Assembly: GCA_964468475.1 (NCBI GenBank)
Contig: CAYXUL010000010.1
Location: 1-64,000, forward strand
DNA from: JBECKX01 sp964468475
GTDB taxonomy: Bacteria; Zixibacteria; MSB-5A5; CAIYYT01
DNA length: 64,000 bases
Direction: 5' to 3'
Every line of letters starts with the position of its first letter. Within the stretch, counting starts at the first letter, position 1. The notes under the pieces are model-generated. The model saw only the letters and a program-made list of their open reading frames with translations. It searched no databases and was not told the origin of the DNA. Shown piece by piece: positions 25,000-33,769 of the stretch. The position numbers and the translations under genes are program-made.

Positions 25000-26466
25000 T
25001 CAGCTTTCACTGCTATCATTCTGCGTTGGCTTTGGCCCAGATTCCTCCGATTCCGGCTCAGGATATTCCGGATCGGGAACCAGGGTTGCCACTGCTTCGA
25101 CATGCGCCGTTTGCGGAAACATGTCAACTGGTGTTACCCGCGTAGTGCGATATCCCAGGCGCTGAAATTCTGCCAGATCGCGCGCAAAAGTCGCGGGATT
25201 GCACGATACCGCTACGATTCGTTGTGGCCGCAATCGCACCAGTCTGCGGATAGCTTTGCTGTCCATTCCGGCGCGTGGCGGATCGGTAACCACCAGATCG
25301 AACTGTTCATTATTTTCTGCCAATTCCACGAGCTTTCGACGCACATCGCCGGCGAAAAACTCAGTATTGGTTATACCGTTTAGTTCGGCATTATGTTTAG
25401 CCATCTCGATTGAATCTTCGTTGATTTCCACGCCAACGACACTCTTCACCCGGTCCGCCAGGTACATGCCAATAGTTCCACAGCCACAGAAAAGATCGAG
25501 AACTCTTGACTGCTCGCTAAGCTCAGCGTGCTCAACGATAACGTCGTATAGATTCTGCGTCTGCCGGCTGTTGGTCTGGAAGAAAGAGAACGGCGTGATC
25601 TTGAATTCCAAGCGTCCGATTGTTTCAGTCAGGAACTCCTCGCCGAACACAACGTTGACCTCGTCCCCTACTGCTATGTTGGCCTTGCGGGAATTGACCG
25701 TGTGAAACAGGGACGTTAACCCTTCGGCTTCATCGACGATAGCCTTGAAAAGAGCATCTTTACCCTCAAACTCTCGATTAAAGGTAACCAGATTCAGCAT
25801 GAAATCGCCTGTGAGTTTTCCCTCCCTGACTACCAGGAAACGGAGCTCGCCGCTGCCGGTCCTTTCATCCATGAAGGAAATTCCCAGCTCATGTGCCTTG
25901 CTGCGAATCAGTTTGAGGGCCGCTACAGAGCGCTCCGATTGCAGATAACACTCCTCAAGATCAAAGACCTGATCATAACGCCCCTTGACGTGTAATCCGG
26001 CCGCAGGTCGCTGTTCATCCGAGCCGAATGAGTACTCCATCTTGTTCCTGTAAAAGAACGGCTCCGCCGCGGCAACGGGCTCATCAATGGCAACATGTTC
26101 CAGCTTGCCAATCCTTTGCAGGGCGGCCTGCACGAACTCCACCTTGAACTTGAGCTGATCATCGTAACTTATCGCCTGCCAATTACATCCGCCGCAGCGA
26201 CCGAAGTGACGACAGCGCGGTTCAATCCGGCGGTCGGATGGGGTCACGACACGGAGCATTTTCGCAAAAGCAAAGCGTCGTTTGACCTCGGTGATTTCGC
26301 ATTCGATCGTGTCACCCGGTACTCCGAAGTCTGCCATGACTACCATCCCCTCGAAGCGGCCCACTGACTTGCCGGTCGGTGCCAGATTATGCACCTCGAT
26401 TTCGACGATGTCGCCTTTCCTGAGCTTGTCTCTGATGATAATGTCCTTCCTTATCTTCTCGGTCAC
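25000..26466 (-). CDS. rlmD: 23S rRNA (uracil-5-)-methyltransferase (RlmD/RumA type)
   Basis: A 488-residue S-adenosylmethionine-dependent methyltransferase of the TrmA/RumA family. Domains in order: an N-terminal TRAM domain (residues 15-75), iron-sulfur ligands CRHFGRCGGC (about 85-94), a middle domain, the SAM motif VLDLFCGCGTIGMYLA (near 330), DPPRAG and the catalytic cysteine in SCNPATFARDL. The C-terminal 25 residues are Pro/Glu/Ser-rich and atypical. The start is GTG at 26466 without a good binding site. The exact target base (1939 or 747 position, or tRNA) cannot be told from sequence alone; the Fe-S cluster and TRAM domain favour RlmD-type. Confidence 0.88.
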   Translation of the reverse strand: MTEKIRKDIIIRDKLRKGDIVEIEVHNLAPTGKSVGRFEGMVVMADFGVPGDTIECEITEVKRRFAFAKMLRVVTPSDRRIEPRCRHFGRCGGCNWQAISYDDQLKFKVEFVQAALQRIGKLEHVAIDEPVAAAEPFFYRNKMEYSFGSDEQRPAAGLHVKGRYDQVFDLEECYLQSERSVAALKLIRSKAHELGISFMDERTGSGELRFLVVREGKLTGDFMLNLVTFNREFEGKDALFKAIVDEAEGLTSLFHTVNSRKANIAVGDEVNVVFGEEFLTETIGRLEFKITPFSFFQTNSRQTQNLYDVIVEHAELSEQSRVLDLFCGCGTIGMYLADRVKSVVGVEINEDSIEMAKHNAELNGITNTEFFAGDVRRKLVELAENNEQFDLVVTDPPRAGMDSKAIRRLVRLRPQRIVAVSCNPATFARDLAEFQRLGYRTTRVTPVDMFPQTAHVEAVATLVPDPEYPEPESEESGPKPTQNDSSES

Positions 26467-26605
26467 AGGGATGTGAAGTTATCAGATCGCCTGAAAATGG
26501 CAAAGCAAAAATCGACGGCGCCGCGTAAACCCGTGTTTGTATAACGCGTAGTAAAATAGCATCGTGGAATTTCGAGCGGAGATGAAAAGCGAGCAAGTGA
26601 GGTAT

Positions 26606-27742
26606 ATGGTGTCAGGCAAACTGAGGCGAATTTGCATACTGATTACGATGATCATGTTAGCGGGGGATCTTGCACCGGTGGCTCGGGGCGGTGAAGCGAC
26701 TCTCCAGCCGGTGGAATTCGGGCCAACTTTCAGCAGACTTCGCTATAAGCCGTCGCAGCCGTTTTCCGGATCAATCAAGTTCGCTACCAAGCCGCAGTTT
26801 GGAAAGCCGGCAACTCTTCACGTTGAACTCACGTCGCACGCGAAGCTTGACACCACTCAAGTATTCGAATTCGTGACCCTGGGAGCACGGCCCGTAGAGT
26901 TTTCGCCTGGAAGCTTACAGTGGGAACCACCCATCGACTCAGGCGCCACCAAGTCATTTGACGTAGTTTTTACTCCCAGCTGGGTTGGCAGCTACGATAT
27001 CGTCTTGTCACGCGCGATCAACCGTGATTGGCAGAACCTGGGAAGGCTGGTTCTAACCCTTGATGAGGACGGAAATGTACTCTGCGCCGCACCAATCGAG
27101 GTTTGCGGCGCTGCTGCGGTACCATTACACCCTTACCGAAAAGCAAGCAAGCTGATACTGACCTTTCCGCAGATTCCGGAGCGCAAGAACCAGCCCTCCA
27201 ACCGTGACTTTTCTGCAAGCTTCGAGCTTCTAACCCCACCAGGAAAGGGCGACACAACTGCAATGGAGATCAGGCTGGAATGTTACCGCAACCTCTATAG
27301 TGAAGTACAATTCGTTGCTGAGCATTCAACAAATGTGAAAATCGCAAGAATGCCGACATCGTGGGGGAACGCTGTCGGAGTGCGAAAGGATCATCGTTAT
27401 TTTACTGATACACTGAGCTTCGTCCTGCTTAAGGACGGACTTTCATACCTTGATTTCCAGGTGATTGGGCGAAATCCTCAGGCTCCGCGCGGTGATCATA
27501 TTACAACCGATTTCCCGTTATATTTTCTGACCAGTCCCGATGGCGGATTGCTCTTTTTCGGAGACTTCGACCCAATTGCGCGCTTTACCTCTACCGATAA
27601 ATCTCTGCTCGGCTCGCTGACAAATTTGCCCGCGGCAGGCTCGAGCGAATTCAGAATCAGGTACACGCTCTCAAAGCCGGATTTCCGGGCTGCTGAAGAT
27701 TCAACCGCATCAGATTCGGCTGAGACTTCAAAGAACAAATAA
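26606..27742 (+). CDS. Exported protein of unknown function
   Basis: Not recognised. A signal peptide (VSGKLRRICILITMIMLAG, cut near ARG) is followed by about 350 residues of predicted beta structure, with strands such as PATLHVELTSHAKL, FDVVFTPSWVGSYDIVL and LSYLDFQVIGRN. This hints at immunoglobulin-like or adhesin-type domains. Two cysteines lie close together near the middle (VLCAAPIEVCG) and may pair. The frame extends upstream to a GTG at 26564. I chose the ATG at 26606 because it places the signal peptide at the N-terminus, although GAGG is only 3-4 nt away. The C-terminus is a charged Ser/Ala tail. It converges with rseP, leaving about 30 bases. Confidence 0.65.
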   Translation: MVSGKLRRICILITMIMLAGDLAPVARGGEATLQPVEFGPTFSRLRYKPSQPFSGSIKFATKPQFGKPATLHVELTSHAKLDTTQVFEFVTLGARPVEFSPGSLQWEPPIDSGATKSFDVVFTPSWVGSYDIVLSRAINRDWQNLGRLVLTLDEDGNVLCAAPIEVCGAAAVPLHPYRKASKLILTFPQIPERKNQPSNRDFSASFELLTPPGKGDTTAMEIRLECYRNLYSEVQFVAEHSTNVKIARMPTSWGNAVGVRKDHRYFTDTLSFVLLKDGLSYLDFQVIGRNPQAPRGDHITTDFPLYFLTSPDGGLLFFGDFDPIARFTSTDKSLLGSLTNLPAAGSSEFRIRYTLSKPDFRAAEDSTASDSAETSKNK

Positions 27743-27771
27743 TCGGAATGATTTGGGGGAAGATAGCTAAG

Positions 27772-28845
27772 CTACCAGCCAAAGATATTGATCCGCATAA
27801 TATCATTGCGGGTCACGAATATGATCAGAAGGATGAGAAACGCCAGACCGATCTGCTGGGCAATAGCCCGCCCTCTCAGCGAAATCGGCCCACCCTTGAT
27901 TTTCTCAATTGCCAAAAACAGCAACTGACCGCCATCAAGAACCGGAATCGGCGCCAGATTAACGACACAGAGATTCACTGATAGAATAGCCGCCAGGATC
28001 AACACCGAAATAAATCCCTGCTTGGCCGCCTCTCCTGCCGCCTGGGCGATGAAGATCGGACCACCGATCAGCTTGGAAGAGGTTTGTCCACTAATCACTT
28101 GCTCAATGAACTTGAAGATCATGGCTACGTAGTAGTTGGCCATGTTGAAACCGCCTGCCAGCGCCTGCCCGAAACTCATATTATGGTATTCAACCTGACG
28201 TCCAACACCAATGCGCCCAACAACTTCTGCCTCTCCCTGCATGTTCATGACGGTGTCGGTTCTGATCACAAGCGCTGAAGAAAGAGTATCGGTCCCCCGC
28301 AGCCAGGTAAATGACATCTTCTTGCCCGGGCTCTTGTCTACGATTTTGAAGAGATCATCGAACGAACCTACCGCTTTATTATCGACGCTGACAATCACAT
28401 CGCCGCTTTTCATGCCCGCCTGCGCAGCCGGATGTCCGGGAAGCACCTCGCCGATTGCGGCCTTATTTTCAACGGCAACCGGCTCGCCCTGGACAAAGTA
28501 GATACCAAAGAGAATCAGGATTGCGAGCACATAGTTCATGGCCGGACCGGCAAAAACGACAAGTGCGCGCTTCCAAACCGGCTTGGACATGAATTCCCAC
28601 GGTTTGCCCTCGATATCCTCATCGTCAGGCTTTTCCCCAGCCATTTTTACATAGCCGCCGAGCGGAATCCAGGAAATACAGTATTCGGTTTCACCTTTTC
28701 TGAAGCCGAACATTTTGGGAGGAAACCCCAGCGAGAAGGTCTCAACTCGAATGCCTGACCATTTGGCTACGGCGAAATGCCCCAACTCGTGGACAAAGAC
28801 GAGCAGACCCAGAACGAATATGAAAGCAAGAATTTCGCTAATCAC
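27772..28845 (-). CDS. rseP: Site-2 zinc metalloprotease RseP
   Basis: A 357-residue intramembrane protease that cleaves membrane-embedded anti-sigma factors and signal-peptide remnants. The zinc site HELGH lies at residues 19-23 in the first helix. A PDZ domain follows (about 105-190: GEVLPGHPAAQAGMKSGDVI), and the third zinc ligand is in NLAPIPVLDGGQ near residue 300. A short loop of the Lys/Asp-rich type follows helix 1 (EKPDDEDIEGKP). The start codon is GTG. It lies 13 nt downstream of dxr on the same strand, the common dxr-rseP pairing. Its natural partner could be the anti-sigma-like protein at 4821, which is speculation. Confidence 0.95.
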   Translation of the reverse strand: MISEILAFIFVLGLLVFVHELGHFAVAKWSGIRVETFSLGFPPKMFGFRKGETEYCISWIPLGGYVKMAGEKPDDEDIEGKPWEFMSKPVWKRALVVFAGPAMNYVLAILILFGIYFVQGEPVAVENKAAIGEVLPGHPAAQAGMKSGDVIVSVDNKAVGSFDDLFKIVDKSPGKKMSFTWLRGTDTLSSALVIRTDTVMNMQGEAEVVGRIGVGRQVEYHNMSFGQALAGGFNMANYYVAMIFKFIEQVISGQTSSKLIGGPIFIAQAAGEAAKQGFISVLILAAILSVNLCVVNLAPIPVLDGGQLLFLAIEKIKGGPISLRGRAIAQQIGLAFLILLIIFVTRNDIMRINIFGW

Positions 28846-28858
28846 GACTTATCTAACG

Positions 28859-30025
28859 TTATGCTCGCTGCAGAGTTCCTTCTTCGACGAATTTGCGGGC
28901 CTGTAAGCGAGCTTCTTCATCAGCCGCCAATAATACGTCCAGTGTTGTCGATTCGTTCGCGTATATCGATTCACCGCTTACCGCATTTTCAATAATCGTC
29001 GGAATGTCCGTAAATTTAATCTCTTCCGCAAGAAATGCCGCTACGGCGACTTCATTAGCTGCATTGAGCCGAAGTGGTGCCAGGCCACCCTTCTCCAGGG
29101 CACGAAAGGCCAGAGAGAGCGTCGGGAACTTCTCCAAATCAGGCGGCTCGAAGTCCAGCGAGAAGCTTTTCGTGATATCCAGCCTCGGCAAATCGGTGTC
29201 GACGCGGTTCGGATACTCAAGCGCGTAGGCGATTGGCAGGCGCATGTCCGGCGGCGAGAGTTGCGCGATGACAGCGCCATCACGAAATTGAATCATCGAA
29301 TGAACAATCGACTGCGGATGAATTACAACCTCGATCTTATCTGGTGGAAGATCGAAAAGGAAGCGCGCTTCGATCACTTCCAGGCCTTTGTTCATCAGAG
29401 TCGCGGAGTCTATCGTAATCTTGCTTCCCATCGACCAGTTAGGGTGTCTGAGTGCTTCGGCGACAGTGACTTCACTAAGTTGTGCGCGGTCACGCGTCCG
29501 AAATGGGCCGCCGGACGCAGTCAGGATCAGCTTCTCGATTTCTCCGTGTGCTCCTGCCTGCGAACATTGCAGCAGCGCCGAATGCTCTGAGTCAATCGGC
29601 AGAATCGGGATACCGCTGGATTTGCTCATGCCGGTGAGCAAGTCCCCGCCTGCAACAAGGGACTCCTTGTTTGCCAGCGCTAAGGTGATGCCATGTTGCA
29701 GGGTGTAATAGGAAGCTTCGAGGCCGGCCGCACCCACGATCGCGTTCACGACCAGATCGCAATCCGCAAAATCGATTGCCTCGCGAAGCTGATCAGGGCC
29801 GGTAAATCGCCGCTTTACGCAATCCGGGAAATAAGCATCCACCAGCGAATCGTCGGAAACGTACACCGAGGGGACTTCGAATTCCTCAGCGATTCCGGCA
29901 AGCTTCTCCGCATTGGAGTGACAGGAGATCAGTTTGACCTGGTAACGATCACGGTTTTTGTAAACGATGTCAAAGAGGCTGTCACCGATCGAACCGGTGG
30001 CACCCAAAACGGCGATTTTTTTCAC
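28859..30025 (-). CDS. dxr: 1-deoxy-D-xylulose 5-phosphate reductoisomerase
   Basis: A 388-residue NADPH-dependent enzyme of the non-mevalonate isoprenoid pathway, converting DXP to MEP. The nucleotide-binding motif GATGSIGDS starts at residue 8. The metal and substrate residues are in PIDSEHSALLQC (about 145-156), TASGGPFR and HPNWSMGSKITIDSATLMNKG. Length and motifs are complete. The start is GTG at 30025. It precedes rseP in the same operon and follows a cyclophilin gene by 16 nt, so all three may be co-transcribed. Confidence 0.96.
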   Translation of the reverse strand: MKKIAVLGATGSIGDSLFDIVYKNRDRYQVKLISCHSNAEKLAGIAEEFEVPSVYVSDDSLVDAYFPDCVKRRFTGPDQLREAIDFADCDLVVNAIVGAAGLEASYYTLQHGITLALANKESLVAGGDLLTGMSKSSGIPILPIDSEHSALLQCSQAGAHGEIEKLILTASGGPFRTRDRAQLSEVTVAEALRHPNWSMGSKITIDSATLMNKGLEVIEARFLFDLPPDKIEVVIHPQSIVHSMIQFRDGAVIAQLSPPDMRLPIAYALEYPNRVDTDLPRLDITKSFSLDFEPPDLEKFPTLSLAFRALEKGGLAPLRLNAANEVAVAAFLAEEIKFTDIPTIIENAVSGESIYANESTTLDVLLAADEEARLQARKFVEEGTLQRA

Positions 30026-30041
30026 GTCAGATCGCTTTTTC

Positions 30042-30689
30042 TTACTTTTTCTCTACGTAGGCTTTCAGGATTCGTACCGGTTCGAGCGGTCTGTCCGGCA
30101 TGATCGTTCCATCCGGGTAGGATACCACATCGGCGCCCTCTTCATCTTTCATCCGCATCAGCTCAGCACGCCAGGTAGAGTCACGAGCAATGCGTTCCCT
30201 GCTGCCCGAAGTAGGCGTCTTCCCGATCGCACGGACAACATCCATGCCTGAGATGGTTTTGCCGAAGACAGTGTACTGGTGATCGAGGCGGGGAAGCCTG
30301 GCCAGACATATATAGAACTGGCTGGAAGCTGAGTTCGGATCCTGGGCACGTGCCATCGCCAGAGTACCGGGATAGTGAAGTGAATCGTTGAACTCCGCCG
30401 GAATCGTCTTGCCCGAGCCCCCGCGGCCGGTTCCGGTGGGATCGCCGCCCTGAATCATGAAACCGTCGACAACGCGATGGAAGATGAGAGAGTCGTAGAA
30501 CCCTTGGTTGACGAGCGCGAGGAAATTCTCGACGTGCTTGGGTGCCACATCAGGGAATAATTCAAGCTCAATCTTCCCCTTGGTAGTCTCCAGCATGACC
30601 TTGGGATTGCTTGACTCGTCTTTACGACAGCCTGTCATCAGCAATATTCCGAAAACCAGAGTTGCAGCTATCACTGAGATTTTCAACAT
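30042..30689 (-). CDS. Cyclophilin-type peptidyl-prolyl isomerase lipoprotein
   Basis: A 215-residue protein with a lipoprotein signal peptide ending LLMTGC (Cys21) and a full cyclophilin domain. Recognisable segments are IELELFPDVAPKHVENFLAL, FHRVVDGFMIQGGDPTGTGRGG and NSASSQFYICL. It should catalyse prolyl isomerisation in the periplasm, aiding folding of exported proteins. The ATG at 30689 is preceded by GGAGGAG and is therefore preferred over the longer reading to 30722. The C-terminal 50 residues are charged and specific to this protein. It is the first gene of the cyclophilin-dxr-rseP run. Confidence 0.9.
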   Translation of the reverse strand: MLKISVIAATLVFGILLMTGCRKDESSNPKVMLETTKGKIELELFPDVAPKHVENFLALVNQGFYDSLIFHRVVDGFMIQGGDPTGTGRGGSGKTIPAEFNDSLHYPGTLAMARAQDPNSASSQFYICLARLPRLDHQYTVFGKTISGMDVVRAIGKTPTSGSRERIARDSTWRAELMRMKDEEGADVVSYPDGTIMPDRPLEPVRILKAYVEKK

Positions 30690-30892
30690 CAAATTTAATC
30701 TCCTCCCGGCAACAGTAATCAATCATGGTCTTAATATCTACCCACACCGTCAAATATAGCAGTGCTGTTATCGGAGCGCAACAGTGAGTGACAATTCAAC
30801 CATGCGCTCAAATGCTATTGTTTATACGCTTGTTTATACGCCGAGTCGAACTCAGCGATTCATCAGCACGGTGACCGCCGTACCTCATCCGC

Positions 30893-30928
30893 AAAAAACG
30901 GCGCCGCTGGGTTATACTGGCGGCGCCG
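30893..30928 (-). terminator. Rho-independent terminator of the ATP synthase operon
   Basis: The arms CGGCGCCGC and GCGGCGCCG (30899-30907 and 30920-30928) pair perfectly with a 12-base loop. On the minus strand six T follow the stem. It lies about 75 nt after the atpC stop. Confidence 0.9.
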
Positions 30929-31003
30929 CACCAAATCCGTCACGTCCATTGTGACAAAGGGGGGGAGGTTCCTATGGGGATTTCCTCTTGCGCAGCAACT
31001 TTG

Positions 31004-31414
31004 CTATTCGTGCTTCTTGATAATCGCCAATCGATTCCTGGCCTTGCGCCGCGAATGTTCGGCAATCTCGCGGTCGCTGCGGCTCAGATCCATATTGAGG
31101 AGATTTTCAGCCCGCTGCAACTCCTCCTGCGCCCGGCCATAATCGATCTCCTCGAGGAATTCTGCGGTCTCTACCAGAATTGTGGCCTCGTTGTTGGAGA
31201 CTTCCATAAAGCCACCGCTGGTGGCCATGAAAACTTCCCGATTGTCAGGAGTCCGGAACCTGATCTCTCCCACCAGGAGTGTGGTAATTATCGGCGCGTG
31301 ATTCGCGAGGATACCGAGATAACCCTCTCCTCCCGGGACTACCAGGGAGGTGATGCTATCTTCGAATAATGTCCGCTCGGGAGACACTACCGCCAGTTGA
31401 AACGACTTTGCCAC
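31004..31414 (-). CDS. atpC: F1 ATP synthase epsilon subunit
   Basis: A 136-residue central-stalk subunit coupling rotation to catalysis. The N-terminal beta-sandwich is intact (QLAVVSPERTLFEDSITSLV, PGGEGYLGILANHAPI) and is followed by the two-helix C-terminal domain (YGRAQEELQRAENLL). The start is GTG at 31414, 16 nt after atpD. It is the last gene of the atp operon, with a strong terminator downstream. Confidence 0.95.
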   Translation of the reverse strand: MAKSFQLAVVSPERTLFEDSITSLVVPGGEGYLGILANHAPIITTLLVGEIRFRTPDNREVFMATSGGFMEVSNNEATILVETAEFLEEIDYGRAQEELQRAENLLNMDLSRSDREIAEHSRRKARNRLAIIKKHE

Positions 31415-31430
31415 TTGCCTAAGTTCTCCC

Positions 31431-32843
31431 TCAGTCCTCGCTTCTCATCTTCTCTGCCTGCTCACGAGCCTCATCGAGGTTGCCAACCATGTAGAATGCC
31501 TGCTCCGGCATGTCATCGCACTTGCCGTCGATCAACTCCTTGAAGGAGGTAATTGTATCGCTGAGCTTGACATAACGCCCCTGACGGCCGGTGAACTGCT
31601 CGGCTACAAAGAACGGCTGCGACAGGAACTGCTGAATCTTGCGAGCGCGACCAACAATCAGCTTGTCATCTTCAGAGAGTTCGTCGATTCCGAGAATCGC
31701 GATGATATCCTGAAGATCTTTGTAACGCTGCAGGATGTTCTGCACCTCACGGGCGACGTTGTAGTGTTCCTCGCCGACAACATTCGGATCAAGAATCCTC
31801 GAAGTTGAATCCAACGGGTCGACGGCCGGATAGATGCCCAGCTCTGCAATTTGGCGAGAGAGCACCGTTGTCGCATCAAGGTGAGAGAAAGTTGTCGCCG
31901 GCGCCGGGTCGGTCAGGTCGTCTGCAGGTACGTAAATCGCCTGCACCGAGGTAATCGAACCGGCTTTCGTTGAAGTAATTCTCTCCTGCAGGGCGCTCAT
32001 TTCACTGGCAAGAGTCGGCTGGTAACCTACTGCTGAGGGCATACGCCCCAGCAGTGCTGAAACCTCAGAGCCTGCCTGTACGAAACGGAAGATGTTGTCT
32101 ATGAAGAGGAGCACATCCTGATGTTCTTCGTCGCGGAAATACTCAGCCATTGTCAAACCACTTAGCCCGACACGCAGACGCGAGCCGGGAGGCTCGTTCA
32201 TCTGCCCGAAAACCAGGGCTGTCTTATCGAGCACGCCCGATTCAGTCATTTCGAGGTAGAGGTCGTTACCTTCGCGGGTGCGCTCACCTACGCCGCAAAA
32301 CACAGAGAAACCGCCATGCTCGGTGGCGATGTTACGGATAAGCTCCATGATAACAACCGTCTTGCCCACCCCGGCACCACCGAATAGACCGACCTTTCCG
32401 CCTTTGGCGTATGGTTCAAGCAAGTCGATGACCTTGATTCCCGTCTCAAAGAGAGTGTAGTGGGTATCCTGATCCTCCAGCCGTGGAGCCGGGCGGTGAA
32501 TCGGATAACGTTTGACATCCGCTGGAATCTTCTCTTTGGTATCGAGGGTGTCGCCCAGAAGATTGAAGAGTCGACCAAGCGCGACTTTGCCAACCGGCAC
32601 AGTGATCGGACCGCCGGTATCGACGGCGTTCATGCCTCGGACCAAACCATCAGTCGAACCAAGCGCTACGCAGCGGACGATGTTGTCGCCGATGTGAAGC
32701 GCAACTTCAACGGTCAGGTCGATCTCTTTTTCTTTGTCTTTGATTACGATCGCGTTGAGCAGATGGGGCAGCTTGTCCGATTCGAACTCACAGTCGACCG
32801 TTGGGCCGATCACCTGCACAATCTTTCCGATATTTTCCGCCAT
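31431..32843 (-). CDS. atpD: F1 ATP synthase beta subunit
   Basis: A 470-residue catalytic subunit. The P-loop GGAGVGKT lies near residues 155-162, followed by GERTREGNDLY, the Walker B region DVLLFIDNIFRFVQAGSEVS, and the catalytic-site loop LGRMPSAVGYQPTLASEM. Length and motifs are complete. It forms the alpha3-beta3 hexamer with AtpA, encoded three genes upstream in the usual A-G-D-C order. The start is ATG at 32843. Confidence 0.98.
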   Translation of the reverse strand: MAENIGKIVQVIGPTVDCEFESDKLPHLLNAIVIKDKEKEIDLTVEVALHIGDNIVRCVALGSTDGLVRGMNAVDTGGPITVPVGKVALGRLFNLLGDTLDTKEKIPADVKRYPIHRPAPRLEDQDTHYTLFETGIKVIDLLEPYAKGGKVGLFGGAGVGKTVVIMELIRNIATEHGGFSVFCGVGERTREGNDLYLEMTESGVLDKTALVFGQMNEPPGSRLRVGLSGLTMAEYFRDEEHQDVLLFIDNIFRFVQAGSEVSALLGRMPSAVGYQPTLASEMSALQERITSTKAGSITSVQAIYVPADDLTDPAPATTFSHLDATTVLSRQIAELGIYPAVDPLDSTSRILDPNVVGEEHYNVAREVQNILQRYKDLQDIIAILGIDELSEDDKLIVGRARKIQQFLSQPFFVAEQFTGRQGRYVKLSDTITSFKELIDGKCDDMPEQAFYMVGNLDEAREQAEKMRSED

Positions 32844-32896
32844 AAGAGTTCCTCTATCTCAAATCAACACTAATACTTCAAAATAATCCGCTGGAC

Positions 32897-33763
32897 CTAG
32901 CCCTTCAGTGCTTCGGCACCGGAGACAATTTCGAGCAGTTCCTTCGTTATCACAGATTGCCTCGCCTTATTGTATTGCAGAGTTAGCGAGTCAACCATCT
33001 CGTCAGCGTTCTTGGTCGCCTGCCCCATTGCCATCATTCTTGCCGAATGTTCTGAGGCCAGTGCATCTGCGGTGGCAGACTGCATCATCGTCCGAGCATA
33101 GGTCGGCATCAACGTTGCGAAGATCTCATGCGGATCCGGCTCGAAAATATATTGTCCGCCGCCAGACTTCTCTTCGTCTCCGGTAGCGGGTGGAGTTACC
33201 GGCAGAAAATCAGCCAGGGTGATTCTATGCACTGCTTTGCTGATAAACTTGGCATAGATCAGCCGCACTTCGTCGGTTTGCCCGGAAACGAACAGATCGA
33301 TTACATAGTCTGTGAGTTGATGAACGATATCGAGGTTCATTTTCCCCTGCAGGCCCTTAAATACGCGGTTGACTGGCCAGTCGCGGCGTTTGAAGTAGTC
33401 CTCGGCTTTCTTTCCGACTAGAACCAGGTTGACGGGCACCGCAGTTTCAGCTTTAAGAATCTGAACCGCGCGACGAATCAGATTGGCGTTGTAAGACCCG
33501 CATTGACCGCGGTCAGCGGTGAACAAGACAAGTGTCTTTTGCTTGATTTCGCGTTGCTCGAAGAATGGATGATCAAGAGTGGCAGCTGCGGCCGAGATTT
33601 GTTCAAGTATTAAATGCATCTTCTCAGCGTAAGGGCGCGATTGCGTGGCTTCCTCTTCGGCGCGACGCAGTCTTGCCGCGGCAACCATCTCCATAGCCTT
33701 GGTAATCTGTTTGATGTTGCCAACCGCACGAATGCGCTTCTTTATGTCTCGCAGTGTTGCCAT
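32897..33763 (-). CDS. atpG: F1 ATP synthase gamma subunit
   Basis: A 288-residue rotor shaft. The N-terminal helix RIRAVGNIKQITKAMEMVAA and the C-terminal helix MDSLTLQYNKARQSVITKEL (read with one variant residue, DEMVDSLTLQY) are the conserved coiled coil that turns inside the alpha3-beta3 ring. The segment TADRGQCGSYNANLIR is the conserved Rossmann-like core. It lies only 6 nt after atpA. Confidence 0.97.
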   Translation of the reverse strand: MATLRDIKKRIRAVGNIKQITKAMEMVAAARLRRAEEEATQSRPYAEKMHLILEQISAAAATLDHPFFEQREIKQKTLVLFTADRGQCGSYNANLIRRAVQILKAETAVPVNLVLVGKKAEDYFKRRDWPVNRVFKGLQGKMNLDIVHQLTDYVIDLFVSGQTDEVRLIYAKFISKAVHRITLADFLPVTPPATGDEEKSGGGQYIFEPDPHEIFATLMPTYARTMMQSATADALASEHSARMMAMGQATKNADEMVDSLTLQYNKARQSVITKELLEIVSGAEALKG

Positions 33764-33769
33764 TATTCG